Assembly: GCA_034770075.1 (NCBI GenBank)
Contig: CM068384.1
Span: forward strand, 93,770,720-93,834,719
Length of the DNA: 64,000 nucleotides
DNA from: Aralia elata
Taxonomy: Eukaryota; Streptophyta; Magnoliopsida; Apiales; Araliaceae
Direction: 5' to 3'
The notes under the pieces were generated by a model. It did no database searches, was not told where the DNA came from, and saw only the letters and a list, made by a program, of their open reading frames with translations. A program made the translations under genes and the position numbers. Of this stretch, positions 35,008 to 46,961 are shown in pieces (position 1 is the first letter of the stretch; each line of letters begins with the position of its first letter).

Positions 35008-38000
35008 TGTAACGCCCCAAATTCGGGTTTACCTTCAAACCCAGGTCCAGTGCGACACGGTAATATCCATTCCACATAACACCCATATAATCTTAAGACA
35101 TAAATATAATTTAAATATATTATAATATGTCACCTTCTAATCCCAAGTTCTAAGGCCTTTATATACTCATAACATAGAAATAATGAATATTATATCATTT
35201 ATCTATTACATCAAAACATTTGTGACTTATATCCGTCACAACAAATACATATAATTGATCATGTACTTCTTCAAATCAAATACTTGATCCTTTCAGTAAT
35301 CTTCATCTAGTTCCATGTTTCGTTCTAACTTTGCTGAAAATATTTTATTTAAAGCAAGAGTGAGCATTTAATTGCTCAGCAAGTATAACAGTTGAATAAA
35401 CAATCAACAACATAATGAATATTGGCATATTCTCTGAAAACTTCAATAACTGAACAATAGTTGTGAAGCAGCTTTGAATAAATAGGACAATATCCTTTCA
35501 TGTAACATTTTTGAATCAACATATTGACCAATCCTCAGGACATTACTCTCATTCTCTGTTCTTTCTTAAATTTGACACCAACCGTGTCTACTTCGTTAAT
35601 ATGACACAACATGTAGCTACTTCATTACAATCATAACAACAATTACTCAAATAACACATTATTGCATGGGGTGCAATACATACGAATACTTGCCCAAATT
35701 ATTTGATTTAGCATACATATCTTATCACATTTCATATCTCAACAATAATTATTCCGACTAGAATAACTCAACAATTGAGTTAAGCCGAATCAAATGGCTA
35801 ATAACTCCTTTTCATAACTCATATCACATAATACGTTGCATTTTATATAACAAATAAAATTCAACAGTTTAAGCTCGTGTCTTGCACAAAACAATAAATT
35901 TGTACAAGATCATAGAATACTTGCAAAACATTGAGATACATGCACACAATAATCAATTGTACAAGATAGGAAACTTACATTCAATACATAAATTGATTGA
36001 AGTTAGAAAACTTGCCTCAAGTGCGCGTTAATAGTTTACGCTGACTTGCTCTTTAATTGACCTACATGTATCATTAAGGTCGAATATACCAATTAGTCAA
36101 GTATTGACCCCAAATATTGGTTTACTTTACAATTTTTCTCATTTTAGGTCATTCGCGTTTTATAAATTTAGTTAATGCGACCAAACTTTTCAATTCTTCG
36201 CTACAGGTCCAAATAAGACAGGTAGAACCCGTCTGGTTTGGTGTCTGCTTTAGACTAGATCTTCTTTGGTTAACATCCAGACAGGTAAGACCTATCTGCT
36301 TAGGTGTCTGTTTACTAACAAAACCTACTGTAAGTGACATCACCCAATCTAGACAGCTTAACTCGTTCTGTTTAGGTGTCTGCTTTAGGCTAAATTTTCT
36401 TTTCGTTATAATATAGACAGTGCATCACCTATCTGTTGGGTGTCTACTTATGCCTTAAACTCACTGCAAGTGACATCATCACCTTGGCAGTTTTCGTCGT
36501 ACCTATTTCGTAATGTCATAACTCGCTCATTCCAAGCCGGAATGAGTCCGTTCTTGAGCCTACGGCTTCCTTATACTACAAACTACAAAACCCTTAGAAA
36601 ATAACCAATTTCTAGAAGATTTAACTACCCAAAAAACTGACTCAAAAGCCAGTGCACAAACTATTTTTAAATCTTTTAACTAGTTTTACAAAACAAAATA
36701 GCCATGACTTCGTTACAAAAGATTTTACCCTCATTCTAATTGGGTGGTGTTCATAACTCACAAGAGCATAACATAACACCTTGGAACTAATTTTTCAGTT
36801 TTGGAGCACTACAAAAATTAGTCCCAAAACAGGTCACTAATTAGGTTTATTCCATTCCTTTATGCTTAGGTTCACTTTCTTCCATTTTCTTGCATTATTA
36901 TATGGTTTAATCATACTACCACCATCATACCCTCCTTATCACTTCTGGATCCATCATGATCCCCATAAACAACAACAACAACCCAACAATCAAAGTACAA
37001 TAAAAAGCTTAAAAGAAAAGATGAATGAACTAGGGTTTTTCATGTGTTACCTTCTTGTTCTTTCTCCTTCTTGCTTAAGCTTAGATGATTAAATGGTGAA
37101 GCTTGTTAGCTCCTTCTTCCTCTTCTCTTCTGCCTGTGAGCCTTTCTCTCTATTCTCTCTTACTTTTCTCTATTAGCAAATGAAATGAAATGAAGAAAAG
37201 TGGCTATGTGTTGGATGATTTAAGTGAATCACCCTACAACTAACTTAACCAAGCTTCTAATGGTTAACTAACCATCCATAATTAGGCTAACCATAGGTAG
37301 ACAAAAGCTAGCTATCAATCTCTTATTGGCTAAGAGGATCTTAATGGGGGGACAAGCAATTAATGCTTTGTCTCTTTTTGCCTCAAGTCTTAACAACTAA
37401 GTAAATGAGTCACCACTTTGGTCCCCTCCTCCTCTCATCAGGATACTCCATCCCCAAGTTCACCCTCCTTTGTTTTGCTTTATCTCACATGCATACCTAC
37501 ATAGTTAGTAAACTAACACTTTAACCAATTTTGACTTTCACCAAATTGGACTTGGTTTGGGCTCCCTTTTGGACCAAATTTTGGGCTTGCTATATTAATT
37601 AGTTTGGGCTTCCCCATAGGCTAGCTCACCACTTTTATTACAGCTTGCTTTGGGCCACAAATAATTCTACAATTGGGGTCAATTAATAAATATATGGGCT
37701 TCCATGCAATAATCATTTGGGCCTTAATTAAACATACTCTTGAACTTTTATTAAATCCATGCTTGGGCTTTTAATTAAATTAATACTTAGGCTAGTAAAT
37801 TAACCTGCCCATTAACCTAACCGTAGTTAGTCTTCTCGTTACGTTTTTAGTTACATTTCGTAACTCGTTTGTTTTTCTTCTAGTTAAATTTTCCTTACTC
37901 GTTTCTTAGCCAAAACCATTCATTTTATTGGATTCATCTCCCTTTCCCAAATAAACGCTATTACATAATTCGAAAAGTCGAAAAAACGAAAAAGGCGTTT

Positions 38001-38355
38001 TTAGTGTGAATAGTATTTTAACGTATTTTTCCTGAAAAAACTTTTATTAGAGATTTCATCTCTCTTTCCCGAATAAACGCTATGATGTAATTCGATATTT
38101 CGAAAATAAACGTTTATTAGCGTTTTCTATATTTTATGAATAGTGTTTTAGCGTTTTTCTCGAAAAAAAATTATTTTCTCCCAAAAACTCCCAATAGTCA
38201 TACATAATCATGTAACACGTAAACTAGGTCATTAATCGACTTTAAATCACATAACAATCACATTTACATATAATAATATCCATAAAAAATTATTTTATTA
38301 GATATTCACACTGAAAACCTAATTACAAGGCTATTCGATTTCTCGGGTCGTCACA
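35008..38355 (-). repeat. Tekay-3 LTR, flanked by leader and by pol end
   Basis: 3348 bp, plus strand tgtaacgcccc to gggtcgtcaca. On its left is a primer-binding leader, on its right a polypurine tract and pol tail, so it acts as both a 5' and a 3' LTR. It carries a palindrome TGAGCA...TGCTCA (35361-35378), a repeat array (36217-36445) and a module-like stretch around 36520-36545 (cataactcgctcattcc). Small open frames here (36117-36416, 36862-37092) have no recognisable product. Confidence 0.82.
36217..36445. repeat. ~70-bp imperfect repeats in Tekay-3 LTR
   Basis: Four degenerate units, each with agacaggt-like and ggtgtctgctttag-like cores (36217, 36290, 36353, 36414). Same relative place as the GC-rich arrays of the other LTRs. 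Confidence 0.75.
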
Positions 38356-38475
38356 TTCTTTCCGCTTATAAGGATTTCGTTCCCGTAACACTATTACAAA
38401 ATTATATCAAAAGACAAATATAATTCCCATCATCTTTTCCTTTAAGTTCCCACACAGCTTCTTTGGTATTACGGT
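38356..38475 (-). pseudogene. pol: Tekay-3 polypurine tract and end of chromodomain
   Basis: On the minus strand a coding remnant reads NTKEAVWELK, matching the WRNH.xEExTWELEE end of the chromodomain in the other copies, with a one-base shift after it. A decayed hairpin (four of six pairs) and a purine tract (ggaaagaa) lead to the LTR at 38355. The rest of pol is cut off by the hAT-like fragment. Confidence 0.65.
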
Positions 38476-39405
38476 TAGAGGTGAGCAAAAAATGGGTAAA
38501 ACCGAATAACCGAACAAAACCGAATTATTTCGGTTATTCGATTTTTTTGCTAAATTCGGTTATATCTAATTTTTTATTTAGTATTCGGTTTCGGGTCTGG
38601 TTATGAAAATCGGTCTATTCGGATACCCGAATAACCGAACTTATTAATTAAAAAAAATAATTTTAGACCGTAGACTAAGGCTACTCAGACAAGGTTTCCC
38701 GAGAGATGGCTAGAGAGAGAAGCTCCTCCTTCTTTCTAGCTTTCTTTTCCTCACTTCTTATCTTATGATTTAAACTTATGTCTGTCGGGGTTCCATCCCT
38801 TGTTGTTCCACTCTGATCTTGTAAGGCTTTCATTTAGTGATTAATTCTATCATTGCAAGGCTTTTATTTTTTGTTCCAATCTGATTTGGGCAAAATTTAG
38901 TGTTCTTTCTTTTTGTTCTCTTTATTGTCATGGGAAAAGAAAAGAAATCAAAATCTGGTTCTATATCCTCTTCTAAGAAGGCCAGATCTGTTACGGTCCG
39001 TGGATCTTTTGGCAAAGGTTTGATTTCATCTCTTGATTCATCTAGAAGTAACTTCAATTCAACTCTCTCTAGCTTGAAAGGGGCTGATTTTAATCCTTTT
39101 GACCTTGATAGCTCCTCAAATGAAGATTTGGTTTTACAATCTTTTAAATCTAATATAGGTTTGCATGTGTTGGGTCCCGCACTTTTTCACTTCATCTATA
39201 AGTTTTAAAAGTAGTACTCTATTCATCTACAATTAAGGACTCTATTCATCTATAAAGTGCAGCAAATAGTACTCCGGTCATCTATAAGTTTCAAAACAAT
39301 TCGTACTCTGTTCATGAAAATTGGTGAAAATGGTTTACAATTTCGGTTATATACCAAAATAACTGAATAGTAATTTCAATATTTTGGTATTCGATTATTC
39401 GGTTA
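38476..39405 (+). mobile_element. hAT-like fragment, 3' end missing
   Basis: Opens tagaggtgagcaaaaa, like terminal repeats of some plant hAT elements, followed by accgaataaccga repeats. Inverted copies (cggttattcgg) occur at both ends of the block (38497-38600 and 39345-39405). The expected matching terminus is absent: the sequence passes straight into the truncated Tekay-2 LTR at about 39406. The hAT assignment rests only on the terminus. Confidence 0.45.
38930..39208 (+). CDS. Small Ser/Lys-rich frame inside hAT-like fragment
   Basis: About 92 residues from the ATG at 38930, preceded in frame by a hydrophobic stretch if read from 38900. It begins MGKEKKSKSGSISSSKKAR, is rich in Ser and Lys and ends FHFIYKF. 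I recognise no domain. It could be a first exon of a transposon gene or a captured gene fragment, or chance. Nothing around it shows a promoter or splice sites I would trust. Confidence 0.25.
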   Translation: MGKEKKSKSGSISSSKKARSVTVRGSFGKGLISSLDSSRSNFNSTLSSLKGADFNPFDLDSSSNEDLVLQSFKSNIGLHVLGPALFHFIYKF

Positions 39406-42373
39406 TTTGATCGGATAGCTTTACTTAACAATAATGATGATTAAACATACGTCTAGCCGAAACAATTGGCTTTGACATCTATCTCATATAGTTCATGGAA
39501 TATAGAACTTGAAAGCTTTAATAACATGCGTTGAAGCATGGCTAGGTAACGTGAACGATTAACAGTTCATTCTAAGAGTACTTGCAATACGACAATGATT
39601 GAAGTAAAGGAACCTGTCCAGAATATCTTGAATAAGATAAGAAACTCGCTTAATGGAGTAATACTTGCAACAATATACAACATTTGTATAAGATAGGAAG
39701 CTTGCTCAAAAAATAATAGTTGGGTAAGGAACTTGCAATAATATAGAATACTTGTCCAATTATAACTTGGGTAAGATGGAACTTTCTCAATAAACAGCTT
39801 GAATAAGGTTAACAAAATTTACATTCAATATATAGAAAGAATGAAGTTAGGGAACTTGCCCAACTCAAGGGTTAGACAAGCGTTAGGAAACTTGCCTGGT
39901 GCGCCTGCTACAATATTACAACACACGCTCCTTAATATCCTACACAATTAAGTACATATTCACATAACAATTAGTCACATACTAGATACCAAATAATGTT
40001 TTATACTACTCTATCATGTTTCATTCTTATAAGAAACAAAATATTAAACAATATTATACACACTAGTTACAGCGTTATGACTCTTGGGCGTCCGTACGCC
40101 AACCTCGCCTATTCGAATGCCCAAGCGACACGCAATTGCGTACGCCTATCACGCCTATTCGATTTATCTAATACTCATTAGGTTAATGCTAAGTATCATT
40201 ATAAATCATAACATTCATGTTTTTGGACTTAGAACAATGTCTTTTATTGTTGGAAGCACTACACGTTGCACACATGCATGACCAACGCCTTCTATTTGCA
40301 CAACATCCCTAAAAACGGTCAATTTCAAAATTTATCCATGTAGTAAATTTCAATTATAATTAATGAAAGTTATAGGTCTATCTCTAAGCTTTCCGGATCA
40401 TCTTGAATCATCCAATTTGGAGTTTATATGAGAAAGTTAGGTCCGTTTTACTAAAGGAGGTCAGCATCGCACAACGAGCTCGCCCCGGAGTGCTTATGCT
40501 CGCCCCAAAGTGCTTCTGCTCGCCCCAGAGGGCTTGTGCTCGCCCTAGAGGGTGTGTGCTCACCCCGGATGAGCTTGTGCTCGCCCAGAGTGTTTATGCT
40601 CGCCCCAGAGTGTTTGTGCTCGCCCTAAAGGGCTTGTGCTCGCCCCGGAGGAGCTTGTGCTCGCCCCATAGGGCTTGTGCTCGCCCCCAGAGGCTTGTGC
40701 TCGCCCCCAAAGGGCTTGTGCTCGGCCCAGAGGGCTGGTGCTCGCCCTAGAGAGCTGGTGCTCACCCCGAATGAGCTTGTGCTCACCCCAGAGGGCTCCT
40801 CTCTGCCGAGCTCGCCAACAAGATCTGTTTTGGCACCCAAACTTCAAACCTTCGTAACTTCTTTGTTACTACTCGGAATTAGGCCATTTCAGAGGCTATG
40901 GAAAGCTTACAACATGAACTATAAGACTCCTATAGATTCATACACTTATATCATTAACCAAAATTATCAAACATGAAAAATATCTATCATGGTTCTCTAA
41001 ATTCGTCCAACAGTCCATGTCCTTGTTCAACAGTTCATTGTTCTTGCTCCATTAAGCCAAGGTAGGGATTTCTTTCATTTTTTGTTCCACTTTGATGTTG
41101 TTAACAGCTTACATAGTCTCTTAACAACATTTACAAACATCCAAAACAAATAACAACAACAAGAATCGCAGCAAAGCCAACCCATAAGCTCGAAAGCTTT
41201 ACAACCCTGAAACTTTGAAAACCTTAACCAAAATCAAATGAAAATGTGTTAAGTGAGATGATTACCTCTTGTAATCCCTCTAAGATGCTAGAGAGCTAGC
41301 AGGCTAGGCTTGAGACTCTCCTTTCACTTCTTTGGCTCCTTTCTTCTCCACCCGTGTGTCTCTCCTTTCTTCTTCCTTCAAGTTTCTTCCTCTTCCTCTC
41401 CCTTTGTTCTTGTTCTTCCGCTCTCCCTCTCTATACCACTCCCTCCCTCTCTGCAGCTCTCTTCTTGCTAGCAAAAGGACTAAGCTTGGAAATAAGCCAA
41501 GTATAAGAGAATGAAAGGAAAGGAGACGGATGAATAAGGCTTGGGAGAATGAAGGAGTTCAACACCCGAGCTCCTCCTCTTTCTTTCTTTGTCTGCACCT
41601 CTCTTCTCTCTACTATGCTCTCACTCTTTCTACAGCACAAAGTTTGGTAGTTGAAAGTTTGAATGGGATGGCAGCTTGGAGGCTTCGGGAGAATGAAAGG
41701 GAGTAGCTCAAGAAAGTGTAGCATTTGGGAAAATTAGGGCATTGAGCCCATCAAATGGTAGCGTGCTGCCGGCTATCCACTCTAGTCCTTGCATTTGATT
41801 GGTCCAAGGGTTTAGGTTGGTTCCCACTTAGAATAACAAGCCAAAATAAATACCCAAATACACAAAAATGTACCTGAATACTCCCACTTTTGTACCCAAT
41901 TTGGCAAATAACTCTACCCAAAATTAAAATGGGTACTCCCATAAATTATTGGGACACATAACAATAATTATTATGGAATTTATCCAAATATTCAGAATAG
42001 TCATATTATACATTTCGGATACCGAATAAAACACGATTGGGCTCAAAATGAAAATCTGACACTTAGAGAAATTATCACTTCGCACAAGTGTATTATTGAA
42101 ATTTATTAAGGTCGAAAAAGACGCAAAATGTTATGGTGTGAACAGTGCCTTGGTAAACGTGCCTCGTGAATAGTGATTTTTTGCGATTTTTCGCGAAGTC
42201 AGTATATTCACCCTAACATCACTGCAACACGTAAAATTCAACACATACACATATTCTAGGTTATAACATAACTTATAAGCACATAACACATAATAATATA
42301 AATAAAAATAAAAATTCACTTTATTCACACATAAACCCGGGTTACAAGGAAATTAAAATTCCCGATCGTTACA
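39406..42373 (-). repeat. Tekay-2 3' LTR, truncated
   Basis: Corresponds to 48024-50933 of the other LTR and ends cgttaca. It carries the module at about 40366-40450, a GC-rich array (40463-40812) and an inverted module (about 40845-40930). From about 41280 to 41720 it is rich in CT and Ser/Leu-coding simple sequence. Confidence 0.92.
40463..40812. repeat. GC-rich 20-bp minisatellite in Tekay-2 3' LTR
   Basis: About 15 units of gcttgtgctcgccccagagg with one-base length changes. The equivalent array in the other LTR (49083-49373) has about 12 units. Long open frames on both strands here are a side effect of the repeat. Confidence 0.93.
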
Positions 42374-42409
42374 TTCTCCCCTCCTTATAAGGATTCTGTC
42401 TCCAGAATC
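42374..42409 (-). promoter_or_regulatory. Hairpin + polypurine tract of Tekay-2
   Basis: Minus strand: GATTCTG, loop GAGA, CAGAATC (42392-42409), then cttataaggaggggagaa and the LTR start TGTAACG. Single copy, unlike Tekay-1 and Tekay-4. The pol stop is at 42421. Confidence 0.88.
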
Positions 42410-42420
42410 ACAATATAAAG

Positions 42421-45400
42421 TTAAGCAAAAAGTTGAGGGTAATTCTCCTTCATCTTATCTTCTAACTCCCACGTAGCCTCCTCGGCATTGTGGTTTCGCC
42501 AAACTACTTTTACAGAAGGTATAACCTTATTTCTTAATACTTGCTCTTTCTTATCGATTATCTGTATAGGAATTTCCTCATACGTTAGGTCTTTCTCTAT
42601 TTGGACGGGCTCATAGGATATCACATGCTTATAATCGGGCTTGTATGGTCGTAACACTGAAACGTGGAAAACGTTGTGGATATGCTCCAGTTCAGGAGGC
42701 AAGGCTACCTCGTACGCCACTTCACCCAGTCTTCTCAATACTTCGAACGGTCCTACGAACCTCGGGCTTAACTTTTCCTTCTTCCCAAAACGTATCTTCC
42801 TCTTCCAGGGAGATACCTTCAGAAACACGTAACTACCGACGTCGAAGTTTCTCGTCTGGCGATGTTGATCTGCATACTTCTTTTGTCGGTCTTGGGCTGC
42901 AACTAACCTTGCCCTAATCACTGTGACCACTTTTGCTGTCTGTTGCACCAATTCTGGTCCCAACAGTCGCCGTTCGTCAACCACATCCCAGCTTAACGGT
43001 GTTCTGCACTTCCTTCCGTAGAGGGCTTCATATGGCGTCATACCGATACTTGCATGAAAGCTATTGTTATAAGCAAATTCCACAAGTGGTAAATGGTCAT
43101 CCCAATTTCCCTTGAAATCCATCACACAAGCTCTCAACATGTCATCTAGTGTCTGAATTGTTCATTCGCTCTGTCCGTCAGTTTGAGGATGGTAAGCAGT
43201 ACTTAGTCGTAACTGTGTTCCCATTCTCTCTTGCAAGCTCTTCCAAAAATTTGACGTGAAACGTGGATCTCGATCTGAGACAATTGACACGGGCACTCCA
43301 TGTCGTAAAAAAATTTCCTTTATATACAACTTGGCTAATTGATTCAAATTAAATCGGATCTTTATCGGTAGAAAGTGTGCTAATTTCGTCAATCGATCCA
43401 CGATAACCTAAATGGCATCATAACCCTTCTGTGTAACTGGAAGTCCTACCACGAAGTCCATAGTGATGTGCTCCCATTTCCATTTCGGTATATTCAGTGG
43501 CTGAAGTAACCCACTCGGTCTCTGATGTTCTGCTTTGACTCGTTGACAGGTGAGACACTTGCTGACGTACTCTGCTACGTCCCGCTTCATATTGGGCCAC
43601 CAAAAATATTGACGAAGATCCCGGTACATTTTCGTGCTCCTTGGGTGTACAGAATATGCTGAATTATGTGCTTCATGTAAGATCTCATCTCTTAATTCAG
43701 TTACGGCTGGCACCCACACTCGCTCCTCATATCTCAAGATACCATCCTTGTCTATTCGGAATTTCTCTTCCTCATTTTCTGCGATCCTTTTCTGTATCCT
43801 TTCGCACTCTTCATCCTTTTCTTGTGCTTCTTTCACTTTGTCGAGTAACATCGGACGAGCTTCGATTACGAATAACTTCTCTGCTGCCTCTGTCGAACTT
43901 TTCACTTCAATCTCCAGTCTCACCATTTCCAGTATTAACTCATCGTGAGTTGTCAACATAAACAATTTCTCGTTCCCCTTTCTACTCAATGCATCTGCTA
44001 CTACGTTTGCTTTTCCCGGGTGATAAAGAATTTCGTAGTCGTAATCTTTGATTAATTCCAACCACCTCCTCTGTCGCATGTTCAACTGCTTCTGTGTGAA
44101 GATATATTTCAAACTCTTATGATCCGTGTATATCTCACATTTCTCCCCATAAAGGTAATGTCTCCAAATCTTTAATGCAAAGATGACAGCTGCTAATTCC
44201 AGGTCATGGGTAGGGTATCGCTTCTCGTAATCCTTCAACTGTCGTGACGCGTACGCAATGACCTTGCCGTGTTGCATTAACACACAGCCAAGACCTTTGT
44301 GTGATGCATCACTATACACTACAAAACCTCTCGTATCATCTGGTAAGGACAATACGGGCGCCTCACTTAACCTCTTTTTTAACTCCTGAAAACTGTCTTC
44401 GCACTTTTCAGACCATACAAATTTCACCGTCTTCCTCGTCAGATTGGTCAACGGGGTTGCTATCTTCGAAAAATCCTGGATAAATCTTCGATAGTACCTG
44501 GCTAGCCCTAAGAAACTTCGCACTTCTGTCGGCGTCTTCGGTTGTTCTCAGTTACTAACTGCCTTTACTTTCGCAGGGTCCACTAAGATACCGTCTTTGT
44601 CGATCATATGCCCTAAAAATTGCACTCTTTTCATCTAGAAATCGCACTTGGATAATTTCGCGTATAACTTCTCCCTTCTCAGTGTCTCTAGTACTTTGTT
44701 CAGATGATCGACATGCTCTTCTTCGGTCTTTGAATAAATCAAAATGTCGTCTATAAAAACTACCACAAACTTATCTAAGTATGGCTTCAGAATTCGGTTC
44801 ATCAAGTCTATGAAAGTTGTCGGCACATTAGTCAAACCGAAAGACATCACCAAAAACTCGTAGTGACCGTATCTTGTCCGAAACGCAGTTTTGAGTACAT
44901 CTTCTTTTCTTACTTTTAGCTGATGATATCCGGTCCTCAAATCTATCTTCGAGAAGTGTCTGGCTCCTTTTAGTTGATCGAACAAGTCGTCAATTCTTGG
45001 CAATGGATACTTATTCTTGATCGTTGATTTGTTCAATTCTCGGTAGTCGATACAGAGCCTCATCGATCCGTCCTTCTTCTTAACAAACAAAACTGGGGCT
45101 CCCCATGGGAACACACTTGGCTGAATATACCCATTATCCAGCAATTCCTTAAGTTGTATCAACAATTCCTTCATTTCCACTGGCGCCATACGATGCGGAG
45201 CCTTCGAATTCAAAATTGGGGTAGTCCCTGCCACTAAGTCTATTGCAAATTCAATTTCCTTGTCTGGCAGAAGATCGGGTAATACACTTGGAAACACATC
45301 TGAAAACTCTCTTACTATCGGTATATTCTTAATTTCTACACCTTCTTTCTTTGTATCTACGATGTAGGCTAAATAGCCTTCACATCCTTTCTTTAACAAC

Positions 45401-45903
45401 TTCTTGGCCTACATCATCGTAAGACAACAAGAACGTCTCGGCGATGTGCTACCATTAAACACTACCCTCGATCGGTTAGGGGTCTGAAGGTTCACACTTT
45501 TCTTCTGACAGTCAATCACTGCCGCATGATCATACAACCAGTCCATTCCTAATATTCCATCAAACTCTCCCAACCTTATTGGGATCAAATCCACGCAAAA
45601 ATTATATCCCCTAATCTCAGCGCGACAATTACGAAGAATAAACTTTACTGGAATTACTTCATTATTCGCAATTTCTATACTCAAAGGATTTTCTAACCGT
45701 TCTTGGGGTAAATTTAACCGTTTAGCAAAATCTTCAGACACAAAAGAGCGGGTAGCACCCGAATCAAATAATACACAGGCATTTATATTATTGATTGGGA
45801 TAATACCTGACACCACGTCCTTAGCAATCACTACATCCTGGACGGTCATGTTGAAGGTTCGGGCAGGGGTTCGGTTCGGCGGAGTCGGTCCTCTAATTGT
45901 CAG
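42421..45903 (-). pseudogene. pol: Tekay-2 pol: protease, RT, RNase H, integrase, chromodomain (stops)
   Basis: Same domain order as Tekay-1 and better preserved. Protease has an intact Asp-Ser-Gly (VLFDSGATRSF). Reverse transcriptase has KIDLRTGYHQ and an intact FIDD motif. RNase H (SDASHKGLG, TDHKSLKYI), integrase (HHCC region, DFVVGLP, SDRDPRFTS, DGQSE) and chromodomain (VVWRNHNAEEATWELE) all follow in one frame. It is interrupted by stops at 45411-45409 (Gln site), near 44637 and 44551 (Trp sites), 43410-43408 (Trp site) and 43164-43162 (Arg site, CGA to TGA). Two extra residues sit in TTPILNSKAPHR before the RT. The last 240 residues are uninterrupted. Confidence 0.93.
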
Positions 45904-46961
45904 TTTGCTGCCTCCTCCTCTATTGCCGTTTCCACCACTGCTTCCTTTCTTTGGGCAGTCTTTGATCTGATGCTCCGTTGATCCACAAGAAGAACATCCA
46001 CGGTTCTTGTTTGGGTTTGTGCAGTTTGGTGCCATGTGCCCCTCCTGGCCACAATTGTAACAGATATTGCGCCCTTTCCAGCACTCTCCCTTGTGATTTT
46101 TTCCACATTTGGAACACGCTTCAATCCTCTTCTTAAATCCTCCCTGATTATTCCTGTCTGATTAGTGTTGGTGTTGTTGCTATTGCCACCGTCCCATTTT
46201 CTCTTTCCCGAATTGCTTCCACCGCTACTGCCACCTCCCCAGTAGTCTCCTCCACTCTTCTTATTCTTTTTGTGTTGATTTAGGGCCTCAATCCCTCCTT
46301 CAGTGATGATGGCTTTTTCCAGCAGTGCACTAAAGGTTTAAATCTGATGAACAACTACCTTGTTATACAACCATGGCTTCAGCCCTTGTTCAAACCTTTG
46401 CGCCTTCAGCTCTTCAGTACTTACTTGAAGTGGTGCAAAACGTGCAAGTTCATTGAATTTGGCGGCGTACTGAGCCACCGTCATGTCTCCCTGCTTCAAC
46501 TCCAAGAATTTCAGTACCATTTGTCTTTCCATGCTCTTTGGGAAATAATTCCCGAAAAATAATTCCTTGAACTTGTCCCACGGTATTACTCCTTCGCCTA
46601 CTCATTGTTGGTTAGCTTCCCACCAATAATTTGCTTCTCCTTTCATCATATAAGTGGCGAATGCCGTCTTCTGGTCATCCCCCATGCGTGCGATAACGAA
46701 AGCCTTCTCCATTTCCTTCACCTAAGATTGGGCTTTAATCGGATCAGTCGTTCCCCTAAACTCTGGGGGTCCTACGCTTTTGAAGTCTTTGAAACTTGTT
46801 ATGGGTGCTGCCGGTGGGTTGGGATTCATGGGTACAACATTTATCCTTTCCATTCTCTCCAGTATATCTGTTAACCGCTGCATGGGGTCCGTCGGACCTC
46901 CTCCATTGTTAACCGATCCCTCAGGTGTTGTTGGGTGTGGTACGTTGCGTCTGGGCGGCAT
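45904..46961 (-). pseudogene. gag: Tekay-2 gag with three zinc knuckles (broken)
   Basis: Starts MPPRRNVPHPTTPEG at 46961. It shares the core with the other copies (KTAFATYMMKGEANYWW, FLELKQG, AAKFNELARFAP). The distal part, in another frame after a shift near 46150, has CSKCGKNHKGEC, CYNCGQEGHMAPNC and CSSCGSTEHQIKDC, all cysteines and histidines present. Stops lie near 46724 (Trp site), 46600 (Arg site) and 46338. Packaging and assembly are the family role; this copy cannot make the full protein. Confidence 0.9.

Noticed and set aside
36117..36416. Cys/Leu-rich frame in Tekay-3 LTR
   Set aside because: It tracks the ~70-bp repeat units; opposite strand is also open.
40463..40812. Regular direct repeats that might be taken for a CRISPR array
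   Set aside because: Units are contiguous with no unique spacers, no cas genes, and the setting is a plant LTR.
40403..40976. Several overlapping open frames on both strands through the Tekay-2 minisatellite
   Set aside because: A 20-21-bp unit with no stop codon keeps several frames open. The products are repeats of Ala/Arg/Cys/Leu-rich words with no domain, and the same occurs at 49022-49459.
41332..41724. Open frames on both strands in the Tekay-2 LTR (and 49868-50284)
   Set aside because: CT-rich low-complexity sequence; Ser/Leu/Phe-rich translations and no conservation beyond LTR identity.
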